Source of the DNA: Chitinophagaceae bacterium
Lineage (GTDB): Bacteria > Bacteroidota > Bacteroidia > Chitinophagales > UBA10324
DNA: 64,000 nt
Reading direction: 5' to 3'
Assembly: GCA_016704325.1 (NCBI GenBank)
Contig: JADJAG010000007.1
Location: 289,191-353,190 of the forward strand
Part shown: piece by piece, positions 26,009 to 33,605 of the stretch
Layout: every line of letters starts with the position of its first letter
Position numbering within the stretch: position 1 is the stretch's first letter
Notes under the pieces: model-generated
The model's input: only the letters and a program-made list of their open reading frames with translations
What the model was told of the DNA's origin: nothing
Database searches by the model: none
Made by a program: the position numbers and the translations under genes

Positions 26009-27732
26009 GCATCACCGACTGGATTGTATTGTGCGGAACACTGCTATTGATTCTCACCTATGGCATTTACCGCAGCAGGGGCCAGCGTAACCTGGACAGT
26101 TACCTGTTGGGCAACCAATCACTGAAATGGTGGCAGGTTGGTTTTTCCATCATGGCTACACAGGCCAGCGCCATCACTTTTTTATCAGCTCCGGGACAGG
26201 CCTATACTGATGGAATGCGCTTCGTGCAGTTCTACTTCGGTTTGCCATTAGCGATGATCTTCCTTTGTATTTTCTTCCTGCCGATTTTTCACCGGTTAAA
26301 AGTGTTTACTGCTTATGAATTCCTGGAGCAACGATTTGACCTAAAGACGCGTACGCTTACTGCCATGCTGTTTCTCACGCAACGCGGACTTGCAGCAGGG
26401 TTGACTATTTATGCTCCTTCCATAGTACTTTCTTCCTTGTTAGGATGGAATATCTACTGGACGAATGTTTTTATGGGCGGGTTGGTGATTACCTATACCA
26501 TGCTGGGTGGAACAAAAGCGGTTTCCTTTACCCAATTGCAACAGTTGCTGGTAATTTTTGCCGGCATGTTTTTAGCCGGCGTGATGGTGGTGCGACTGTT
26601 GCCTGAGGGTGTAGGTTTTACGGATGCATTGCACGTAGCCGGAAATATGGGTAAAACGAATGTGATCACCACGAACTTCAGCTGGAATGACCGGTACAAT
26701 ATCTGGAGCGGATTGATCGGTGGTTTCTTTCTTTCGCTTTCTTACTTCGGAACAGATCAATCGCAGGTTGGCAGGTACCTGACCGGCAAATCCATCGGGC
26801 AAAGCAGGTTGGGATTGCTGATGAATGGTGTATTGAAGATTCCCATGCAATTCCTGATTCTCATGATAGGTGCCCTGGTGTTTTCATTCTACCAGTTTCA
26901 TCCGGCGCCTGTGTTTTTCAATACCAAACAGGTGGAGAAAGTGTTGCAATCAGCGGAGTCAGATTCATTTCGCATTATAGAAAATGCATATCATGAAATT
27001 GGGATTCAGAAGCAGGAACATGTGTATGATCTGATGGCAGCCTTAGATGCCGGTGATGAGACCAGGAGAGCTGCAGCGCAACAATCTCTTCACGAACTGG
27101 AATCGGAAGGCAAGGAGGTACGCAAGGAAGCTGTTGCACTGATTAAAAAAGTGGATCCTGCTGCTGATACCAATGATACAAATTACATCTTCCTCACCTT
27201 TGTGCTGACCTACCTGCCACAGGGATTAATTGGATTGTTGATAGCCATGGTTTTTTGCGCTTCCTGGAATTCTACGGCAGCAGAGTTGAATGCGCTGGCC
27301 ACTACTACTATAATTGATATTTACCGTCGTTCCATAAAAAAGGATGCACCGCAACTTTTATATGTGCGCGTTTCGATGCTGGCAACTCTTGGATGGGGGA
27401 TTTTCGCCATCTGCGTAGCACAATTGGCCAATCAGTTGGGCAGTCTGATCGAAGCTGTGAATGTGTTAGGTTCGTTGTTTTATGGAAATATACTCGGTAT
27501 TTTCCTCATCGCTTTTTTCCTGAAGAAGGTAACCGGAACGCCGGTATTTATTGCCGCGCTGATTACTGAAGTGTTAATCATCCTGATATACCTTGAGGGT
27601 TCTGTTGCATTTCTCTGGCTGAACCTGATCGGTTGTCTGACGGTGATGGCATTGGCGTGGTTGCTGCAGATCACGGGGCAATTCAAAAAGAAGGAGGGAA
27701 CGGTTGCTACCGGATTACCACCTCACGAATGA
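26005..27732 (+). CDS. Sodium:solute symporter (SSS family)
   Basis: 575 residues with about 13 membrane segments. Family marks include DSYLLGNQSLKWWQVGFSIM, ATQASAITFLSAPGQAYTDG, the QRGLAAGLTIYAPSIVLS region, YTMLGGTKAVSFTQLQQLLV, and SYFGTDQSQVGRYLTGKS. Between the last third of the membrane helices lies a hydrophilic, helical insertion at about residues 308-390 (KQVEKVLQSAESDSFRIIEN, ALDAGDETRRAAAQQSLHEL, GKEVRKEAVALIKKVDPAA), as in other Bacteroidota members. The protein couples Na+ entry to uptake of a small organic solute; the substrate cannot be inferred. It starts inside the stop of the small membrane-protein gene. Its 3' end overlaps the DUF721 gene on the other strand by 26 bp. Confidence 0.92.
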   Translation: MSITDWIVLCGTLLLILTYGIYRSRGQRNLDSYLLGNQSLKWWQVGFSIMATQASAITFLSAPGQAYTDGMRFVQFYFGLPLAMIFLCIFFLPIFHRLKVFTAYEFLEQRFDLKTRTLTAMLFLTQRGLAAGLTIYAPSIVLSSLLGWNIYWTNVFMGGLVITYTMLGGTKAVSFTQLQQLLVIFAGMFLAGVMVVRLLPEGVGFTDALHVAGNMGKTNVITTNFSWNDRYNIWSGLIGGFFLSLSYFGTDQSQVGRYLTGKSIGQSRLGLLMNGVLKIPMQFLILMIGALVFSFYQFHPAPVFFNTKQVEKVLQSAESDSFRIIENAYHEIGIQKQEHVYDLMAALDAGDETRRAAAQQSLHELESEGKEVRKEAVALIKKVDPAADTNDTNYIFLTFVLTYLPQGLIGLLIAMVFCASWNSTAAELNALATTTIIDIYRRSIKKDAPQLLYVRVSMLATLGWGIFAICVAQLANQLGSLIEAVNVLGSLFYGNILGIFLIAFFLKKVTGTPVFIAALITEVLIILIYLEGSVAFLWLNLIGCLTVMALAWLLQITGQFKKKEGTVATGLPPHE

Positions 27733-27997
27733 AGTCCTTATCAATTGCTTCATTTATTCGTTCGATCATTTTATCCTTGGAGTACATCATTTCCTGTCGC
27801 AGCGGTGCTGAACTGATATGGAGATACAATTTCTTATTGTTCACAAACATTTTATCTGTGTATTTTGAAATGGTTTTTCCAAACAACTGTTCCCATTGCT
27901 GCACGAGCCGTACTTCATTCATCTTTTCTTTAAGATGATAGGATTGCAATAATTCCGCAATCACTTCTTTCAGGGGCTGGTCGTTCTGGCGTTTCAT
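27707..27997 (-). CDS. DUF721 (DciA-like) protein
   Basis: 96 residues. The sequence has the DUF721 layout: a helical N-terminus (QPLKEVIAELLQSYHLKEKM), the conserved VRLVQQWEQLFGKTISKYT, and the strand-rich VNNKKLYLHISSAPLRQEMM followed by a helix (SKDKMIERINEAIDKDFIRE). Proteins of this group are related to DciA, which helps load or operate the replicative helicase DnaB in bacteria without DnaC; that role is not shown for this short Bacteroidota form. It converges with the symporter, sharing 26 bp of coding sequence on opposite strands. Confidence 0.85.
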   Translation of the reverse strand: MKRQNDQPLKEVIAELLQSYHLKEKMNEVRLVQQWEQLFGKTISKYTDKMFVNNKKLYLHISSAPLRQEMMYSKDKMIERINEAIDKDFIREVVIR

Positions 27998-28019
27998 GGG
28001 GTGAATTTAGGGAAAGTAA

Positions 28020-28125
28020 TGGTGTGGATTGGATGTTTAAGGATACAGGAACCAGGAAACAGGAACCAGGAACCAAGACATAAGACCCACGACTTATGAC
28101 TTAAGACTCAGGACTTAGGACTTGC
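28020..28125. repeat. Degenerate heptamer/octamer microsatellite
   Basis: Runs of AACCAGG/AACAGGA-type units pass into GACTTAA/GACTTAT-type units (for example CAGGAACCAGGAAACAGG and ACTTATGACTTAAGACTCAG). The second half is the inverted partner of the tract at 36390-36425. No gene. Confidence 0.6.
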
Positions 28126-28267
28126 TCCATTCAACTTTCAGTATTCATCTCTAAGAATTAATTTTTAAGAATGGTTGAAACTTTGGTTACTCCAAAGTCT
28201 AGAGCTTTTCTGATCGCAAGTGCAATATTTTCAACCCGGTAATAATCAGCTTATAAAGTCTGTCAAG

Positions 28268-28831
28268 TTATAACCACAGGCAACCAAAGTCCTTGCTTTT
28301 AAGCAGCCTGTTTATCCTGATTTTGTTGAAATATTCCGGATCAAAAATTCCACCCAGCCACACTATCATTTCTTCGCGCTCTTCATGCCTGGGATCTTTA
28401 ATAATTTGCTGCAGTTCTTCGTATCCATGCATTCCGCCACAATCTTCCGGAGGGCAGCGTCTCTTACCGTCAATGCAGGTTGGAATATGTGCCTTTTGTG
28501 GTGAATCCAATATCTTTTCAAGTATGATGCTATGCGACCAACTATCACCAAAATCATACAGGTAACTAAGACGGTCATTTTCCTTTTTCATCAGTTTACT
28601 CAGCTTAACGCTATCTGAAAGCCTGTTTCCTTCCACTTCAAATTCCGCAGGAGAATAACTATGCTTTCCGTCAGAGAATTCATGGAGATGCGAATTCGTC
28701 CAACCCATAGTGGTCTGCAAAATCCGGTGCAAATCATTGAGATTGGTATCAGCATATACCAAAATGGTTCTCCAAATTAATGGGTTGGAGTGCAGAAGGG
28801 TTACTTTCAGTTGATAAATTTTATTGTTCAT
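28268..28831 (-). CDS. Plasmid pRiA4b ORF-3-like protein
   Basis: 187 residues. The family pattern is complete: an N-terminal YQLKVTLLHSNPLIWRTILV, LNDLHRILQTTMGWTNSHLH, then LSYLYDFGDSWSHSIILEKI and the CIDGKRRCPPEDCGGMHGYE metal-site-like block with three cysteines and a histidine, ending EMIVWLGGIFDPEYFN. The family name comes from a plasmid ORF; members are scattered among bacteria, sometimes on mobile elements, and have no agreed function. It stands alone between gaps of 270 and 370 bp. Confidence 0.9.
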   Translation of the reverse strand: MNNKIYQLKVTLLHSNPLIWRTILVYADTNLNDLHRILQTTMGWTNSHLHEFSDGKHSYSPAEFEVEGNRLSDSVKLSKLMKKENDRLSYLYDFGDSWSHSIILEKILDSPQKAHIPTCIDGKRRCPPEDCGGMHGYEELQQIIKDPRHEEREEMIVWLGGIFDPEYFNKIRINRLLKSKDFGCLWL

Positions 28832-29115
28832 GAATTAGCAGTTGAAGGGTGTTATTACAAAGATGTGCGGAAATAACTGATGGTTCAAGATAGTTGCTCT
28901 TGGGTTATTTTGCATGAAAATAATACGTGTCTGAACTACCAGGGTGATTGTTTTGTGCGTTTGGATTGAGTTTTTCAGGCTTGTCTATGAAATGTTTGAA
29001 AAAAAGGATGTGGATACAATAACTAATTGTGAATGCATTCCTATAGAATTTTGTTTTGTTCCATAAGCGTTCCTAAGTTTTTTCCATTCCATTCCCTACA
29101 TTAGCATCCTTGCTT
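28832..29115. other. Gene-free stretch upstream of sdhC
   Basis: No ORF, repeat or RNA gene is seen. It separates divergent genes and must hold the promoter of the pRiA4b-like gene; the sdh promoter candidate is at its right end. Confidence 0.4.
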
Positions 29116-29124
29116 TAATTTTGC
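29116..29124 (+). promoter_or_regulatory. Candidate -7 promoter element of the sdh operon
   Basis: TAATTTTGC is an exact TAnnTTTG element (with the often-seen following C), 79 bp before the sdhC ATG. The -33 element is not obvious. Confidence 0.45.
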
Positions 29125-29202
29125 ATCATTCGGTTAAATAATTGAATAGCCGGATGTTTAGTATCATCCTGCTGCTTTCACCTCATAAATCAATAATACT
29201 CC

Positions 29203-29889
29203 ATGAGTTGGGTTACACAAATTTTTACTTCGTCGCTGGGAAGAAAGTATGTGATGGCCTTGACAGGCCTTTTTCTATGTACCTTCCTGGTTATTCACCT
29301 CACCGGTAACCTGCTTACGCTGATGCCGGATAACGGGCTCTCTTTTAATGCATTTACCCATTTCATGGAGTCTACGATTGTGATCAATATATTGGAGTAT
29401 GTGCTGTTTGCCGGGTTTATCATTCATATTATACAGGCACTGATAATCACCCTTAAGAACCGCAGTACCCGTCCGGTAAAGTATGCGGTATCGCCGGGCA
29501 ATGCCAATAGCAAGTGGTATTCGCGGAATATGGGTGTGCTGGGTACCCTCATCCTGATCTTCCTGGTTATTCATATGAGAGACTTCTTCTACGAACTGAA
29601 GTTTGATGAGGAATCTTTTAGCCTGGATGCCAATGGCAATGTGGATCTGTATAAGAAAGTGGTGGCTACTTTCAGCATACTGCCTTATGCCGTGCTTTAT
29701 TTTGTTTCGATGTTCGCATTAGGCTACCACCTGTGGCATGGATTTCAAAGTGCATTCCGCTCACTTGGCTTACTTCATAAAAATTATACCCCTGCCATAG
29801 AAGGATTGGGTAAGGTGTACACCATCATCATTACCGGAGGGTTTATGTTTTTACCTGTTTACTGGTATTTGGTTCAACATTTAAAATGA
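29203..29889 (+). CDS. sdhC: Succinate dehydrogenase/fumarate reductase cytochrome b subunit
   Basis: 228 residues with five membrane segments, as in type B complexes where one subunit holds two haems. It begins WVTQIFTSSLGRKYVMALTG and has candidate haem histidines in FLVIHLTGNLLTL, FIIHIIQALIIT, IFLVIHMRDFFYEL and ALGYHLWHGFQSAFRSL. It anchors the SdhAB subunits on the cytoplasmic face of the inner membrane and passes electrons to menaquinone. It is the first gene of the operon; sdhA starts 10 bp after its stop. Confidence 0.95.
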   Translation: MSWVTQIFTSSLGRKYVMALTGLFLCTFLVIHLTGNLLTLMPDNGLSFNAFTHFMESTIVINILEYVLFAGFIIHIIQALIITLKNRSTRPVKYAVSPGNANSKWYSRNMGVLGTLILIFLVIHMRDFFYELKFDEESFSLDANGNVDLYKKVVATFSILPYAVLYFVSMFALGYHLWHGFQSAFRSLGLLHKNYTPAIEGLGKVYTIIITGGFMFLPVYWYLVQHLK

Positions 29890-29899
29890 TTTATCAGCA

Positions 29900-31816
29900 A
29901 TGGCTTTAGACGCAAAGATACCCGCTGGTCCGCTGGAAAGTAAATGGACCAATTACCGCTCTACCGTAAAACTGGTAAGCCCTGCCAATAAAAGAAAGCT
30001 GGATGTAATTGTGGTTGGAACCGGTCTTGCCGGTGCTTCTGCGGCAGCATCACTGGCTGAGCTGGGTTATAATGTGAAAGTGTTTTGTTACCAGGACAGT
30101 GCCCGCCGTGCGCATTCCATCGCAGCGCAAGGCGGCATTAACGCTGCAAAAAATTACCGTAACGATGGCGACAGTATCTATCGTCTATTTTATGATACCA
30201 TCAAAGGAGGAGATTATCGTGCAAGAGAGGCCAATGTATATCGTCTGGCAGAAGCCAGTGTGAGTATCATTGATCAATGTGTTGCGCAGGGTGTTCCGTT
30301 TGCGCGTGAATACGGAGGGCTGCTCGATAACCGTTCTTTCGGAGGCGTACAGGTGTCGCGTACTTTCTATGCCCGCGGACAAACAGGTCAGCAGCTGCTG
30401 ATTGGCGCTTACCAGGCACTGGAACGGCAAGTGGGTTTAAAGAATGCAACCTTATATACCCGCCATGAAATGCTGGAAGTGGTGATAAAGGATGGAAAGT
30501 CAGCAGGCATTATTGTGCGTGACCTGGTTACAGGTGAAATTCAACGTCATGGTGCGCATGCTGTCGTATTGGCTACCGGTGGCTATGGCAATGTGTTTTT
30601 TCTTTCTACCAATGCAATGGGCTGTAATACCACTGCTATCTGGCGCGCCTATAAGAAGGGTGCATATTTCGGGAATCCTTGTTTTACACAAATACATCCT
30701 ACCTGCCTGCCACAGCATGGCGACTATCAGTCGAAGCTCACATTAATGAGTGAGTCGTTGCGTAATGATGGAAGGGTTTGGGTACCAAAAGCAAAAGGTG
30801 AAAAACGCAAAGCTGCTGATATCCCGGAGTCAGAGAGAGATTATTATCTTGAAAGGAAGTATCCATCTTTCGGAAACCTGGTGCCACGCGATATCGCATC
30901 GAGGGCAGCCAAAGAAGTGTGTGATGAGGGACGTGGTGTTGGCTCCACAGGCTTAGCGGTTTACCTCGATTTTGCAGATGCCATAAAGCGGTTGGGACAA
31001 GATGTGGTAAGCGCTCGCTATGGTAACCTGTTCGAAATGTATGATAAGATTACAGGCGAAGACCCATACACTTCACCGATGATGATTTATCCGGCAGTGC
31101 ATTATACGATGGGTGGATTATGGGTGGATTACAACCTGATGACTACCATCCCGGGATTGTATGCAACCGGTGAATGCAATTTTTCAGATCATGGTGCTAA
31201 CCGGTTGGGTGCTTCTGCATTGATGCAGGGACTTGCCGATGGCTATTTTGTGTTGCCTTATACCATTGGAGAATATTTATCCGGAGAAATCTTATCAGGA
31301 AAGATAGATACGAACAGTGAAGCATTCGTAGCTGCGGAAGAAGCAGTGAAAAGCCGGCTTTCTTTTTTCACCAATAATAAAGGAAACAAATCAGTCGACT
31401 ATTTCCATAAACAACTTGGCAAAGTAATGTGGGATGATTGTGGCATGGCCCGTTCTAAAGAGAGCCTGACACGTGCTGCAACAGAGATTGCAAAAATTAA
31501 AGAGGCTTTCTGGAAAGAAGTTCGTGTTCCGGGTACGGATAAGGAATTTAACCAGGAATTGGAGAAAGCCGGAAGGGTAGCTGACTTTATTGAACTCGGT
31601 ATGCTGATGGTACAGGATGCATTGTCAAGAGAAGAAAGCTGCGGTGGTCACTTCAGAACAGAATACCAGACACCGGAAGGCGAAGCGATGCGACGTGATG
31701 ATCAGTATATGTTTGTAAGTGCCTATGAATTCAAAGGCGACGATACCGCTGCACAACTGCATAAAGAGGAGTTGAAGTATGAGGTGGTGCATCCGACGCA
31801 GCGGAGTTATAAGTAG
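29900..31816 (+). CDS. sdhA: Succinate dehydrogenase/fumarate reductase flavoprotein subunit
   Basis: 638 residues. The N-terminal dinucleotide-binding motif is VVGTGLAGASAAASLAELGY. The covalent FAD histidine lies in SARRAHSIAAQGGINAAK. Substrate-site residues appear in the QIHPTCLPQHGDYQSK region, the capping-domain MYDKITGEDPYTSPMMIYPA, and YTMGGLWVDYN; the catalytic-arginine region and C-terminal SREESCGGHFRTEYQTPEG are intact. It oxidises succinate to fumarate (or the reverse) in the TCA cycle and respiratory chain. The start is 10 bp after sdhC. Unusually, sdhB does not follow directly: about 700 bp with another gene lies between. Confidence 0.96.
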   Translation: MALDAKIPAGPLESKWTNYRSTVKLVSPANKRKLDVIVVGTGLAGASAAASLAELGYNVKVFCYQDSARRAHSIAAQGGINAAKNYRNDGDSIYRLFYDTIKGGDYRAREANVYRLAEASVSIIDQCVAQGVPFAREYGGLLDNRSFGGVQVSRTFYARGQTGQQLLIGAYQALERQVGLKNATLYTRHEMLEVVIKDGKSAGIIVRDLVTGEIQRHGAHAVVLATGGYGNVFFLSTNAMGCNTTAIWRAYKKGAYFGNPCFTQIHPTCLPQHGDYQSKLTLMSESLRNDGRVWVPKAKGEKRKAADIPESERDYYLERKYPSFGNLVPRDIASRAAKEVCDEGRGVGSTGLAVYLDFADAIKRLGQDVVSARYGNLFEMYDKITGEDPYTSPMMIYPAVHYTMGGLWVDYNLMTTIPGLYATGECNFSDHGANRLGASALMQGLADGYFVLPYTIGEYLSGEILSGKIDTNSEAFVAAEEAVKSRLSFFTNNKGNKSVDYFHKQLGKVMWDDCGMARSKESLTRAATEIAKIKEAFWKEVRVPGTDKEFNQELEKAGRVADFIELGMLMVQDALSREESCGGHFRTEYQTPEGEAMRRDDQYMFVSAYEFKGDDTAAQLHKEELKYEVVHPTQRSYK

Positions 31817-31866
31817 GTTGAATGGTTAAATGGCTGAATGGTTAAATGGTTGAATGGTTGAATGGC
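31817..31866. repeat. 9-bp repeat array, left arm (GTTGAATGG/GTTAAATGG)
   Basis: About five and a half 9-bp units start at the base after the sdhA stop codon. The array is the inverted counterpart of the longer AACCATTTA/AGCCATTTA array at 32351-32460, on the other side of the four-helix-bundle gene. Confidence 0.85.
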
Positions 31867-31960
31867 TTTGATTGAGGTATTGTGGCTCAATAACTTGTTG
31901 GGTAAAGTTGTTGCTGAGGAAAGGAGTTGTTTCTTTTATATTGTATAGCTGTTAATTGAT

Positions 31961-32362
31961 ATGGCTAAAATTATTATGGTAATGGAGCATAAAAGATTTT
32001 TGAAATTAAGGGATGTCGAAAGTTATAAAATTGCGTTTCATTTGAGCAATTACGTTTGGCACGTAATAATTCGATGGGATCGTTTTGCGAGAGGTACCCT
32101 TGGAGCACAGTTTGTAAGGTCTGTTGATTCAATTTCAGCAAATCTGGCAGAAGGATTTGGCAGGTTTGGGAAAAAAGATAAGATCAGGTTTTACCGGATT
32201 GCTTTAGGTTCTGTAACAGAAAGCCTGGATTGGAATCAAAAATCAAAAGTGAGAAAATTGATAAACCAAGAAGCGTATGAACACATTTTTTCAGAATTAA
32301 TGAAACTCCCTAAGGCAATTAATACTCAAATAAAAACCACCAACGAAAAACTAACCACCTAA
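31961..32362 (+). CDS. Four-helix-bundle (S23-type) protein inserted between sdhA and sdhB
   Basis: 133 residues (or 126 from the ATG at 31982). The sequence fits the four-helix-bundle/S23 family: FLKLRDVESYKIAFHLSNYV, ARGTLGAQFVRSVDSISANL, AEGFGRFGKKDKIRFYRIAL and GSVTESLDWNQKSKVRKLIN. These proteins are best known from intervening sequences in 23S rRNA genes but often sit alone near repeats in Bacteroidota. They are not core ribosomal proteins. Here the stop codon and the last residues (KLTT) are supplied by the right-hand 9-bp repeat array, and the gene lies between inverted arrays. This suggests insertion as a unit into the sdh operon. Confidence 0.85.
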   Translation: MAKIIMVMEHKRFLKLRDVESYKIAFHLSNYVWHVIIRWDRFARGTLGAQFVRSVDSISANLAEGFGRFGKKDKIRFYRIALGSVTESLDWNQKSKVRKLINQEAYEHIFSELMKLPKAINTQIKTTNEKLTT

Positions 32363-32460
32363 CCATTCAACCATTTAACCATTTAACCATTTAACCATTT
32401 AACCATTTAACCATTTAGCCATTTAGCCATTTAGCCATTTAGCCATTTAGCCATTCAACC
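32351..32460. repeat. 9-bp repeat array, right arm (AACCATTTA/AGCCATTTA)
   Basis: About twelve 9-bp units, with AACCATTTA units first and AGCCATTTA units later, ending in CATTCAACC. It overlaps the last codons of the four-helix-bundle gene and is complementary to the array at 31817-31866. It ends about 50 bp before sdhB. A similar array lies at 38594-38672. Confidence 0.9.
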
Positions 32461-32511
32461 AACAAATTTCCAAAAACAATTAATCAATCAATTTAGCAAC
32501 CCCCTCCCAAA

Positions 32512-33261
32512 ATGCAACTAACCCTCAAAGTCTGGCGCCAGAAAAACCGTGATGATAAAGGAGGTTTTGAAACCTACCAATTAGGTAATGTTGATCATCA
32601 TGCTTCTTTCCTGGAGATGTTTGATGTATTGAATGATCAGTTAATTAATGAAGGAAAGGAGCCGGTAGCTTTTGATCATGATTGCCGGGAAGGAATTTGC
32701 GGTGCCTGCAGCATGGTCATAAACGGCCGTCCGCACGGACCGCTGAAAGCTACCACTACCTGCCAGTTGCACATGCGTCATTTCAAAGATGGTGATACCA
32801 TTACCGTGGAACCCTGGCGTGCCAAAGGATTCCCGGTATTGCGCGACCTGGTTACAGACAGAACGGCATTTGACCGCATTATAGAAGCAGGTGGATTTGT
32901 TTCTGTAAATACCGGACAGGCACCGGATGCTAATTCCATATTGATTGAGAAAGAAAAATCTGACCTGGCCTTTGAAGCTGCTGCCTGTATCGGTTGCGGA
33001 GCCTGCGTGGCAGCATGCAAGAATTCTTCCGCCATGCTTTTTGTAGGTGCTAAAGTATCGCACCTTGCCCTTTTGCCACAAGGTGAACCTGAACGGAGTC
33101 TGCGGGTATTGAAAATGGTAGCACAAATGGAAGCCGAAAGTTTTGGCAGTTGTACGAATACGCTGGCTTGTGAAGCGGAATGCCCTAAAGGAATTTCTGT
33201 TACAAATATTGCCAGGTTAAACAGGGAATACCTGTGGGCCGGACTTACTTCCGGCAAGTAG
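32512..33261 (+). CDS. sdhB: Succinate dehydrogenase/fumarate reductase iron-sulfur subunit
   Basis: 249 residues. The [2Fe-2S] ligands are in CREGICGACSMVINGR and the later TTTCQLHM. The [4Fe-4S] site is AACIGCGACVAACKN, and the [3Fe-4S]/[4Fe-4S] ligands are in SFGSCTNTLACEAECPKGIS. It carries electrons from the flavin of SdhA to the haems or quinone of SdhC. The start MQLTLKVWRQK is typical. It lies about 700 bp after sdhA instead of the few bases expected, because a four-helix-bundle gene and two repeat arrays lie between; transcription must read through them or start anew. Confidence 0.96.
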   Translation: MQLTLKVWRQKNRDDKGGFETYQLGNVDHHASFLEMFDVLNDQLINEGKEPVAFDHDCREGICGACSMVINGRPHGPLKATTTCQLHMRHFKDGDTITVEPWRAKGFPVLRDLVTDRTAFDRIIEAGGFVSVNTGQAPDANSILIEKEKSDLAFEAAACIGCGACVAACKNSSAMLFVGAKVSHLALLPQGEPERSLRVLKMVAQMEAESFGSCTNTLACEAECPKGISVTNIARLNREYLWAGLTSGK

Positions 33262-33267
33262 TATTGC

Positions 33268-33289
33268 TGATTTGTTATAATCAGCACTT
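33268..33289. terminator. Hairpin after sdhB
   Basis: TGCTGATT / AATCAGCA with a 6-base loop, 7 bp past the stop. There is no T-run after it, so a terminator role is tentative. The remaining gap to 33605 holds no visible gene; TTTTTTTG at 33554-33561 and TAATTTGC at 33579-33586 form a near-match to a promoter for the next gene. Confidence 0.4.
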
Positions 33290-33605
33290 CAGTAATTTGC
33301 AATGTTCCTCAATGGGCATCTTGTTTTTCTGCAGGATGTCTAAAGCGAATCAAGTTTTGGTGTCGTTCATCATGAAAATGTAAAATGTTGCACAATTCCA
33401 TTATGAAGTGACTCCCGGCTTTACCGGAGTAACAATTACCCGATGATAATAGATTGGATGGGTTTGCGTTGTTTCAGGTGGTCATCCTGTTTAAACCAGC
33501 ATTGTATGATGAAAATTCTTGCTGCAATTCGGAATCCGTCTCTGAATGTTGCATTTTTTTTGTGGCGGGAATAAATTGTAATTTGCAATACTTCTAAAAG
33601 ATTTC

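Noticed and set aside
31961..32362. Ribosomal protein S23 as a housekeeping gene, or a 23S rRNA fragment around it
   Set aside because: The family is only named after rRNA intervening sequences; no rRNA sequence lies nearby.
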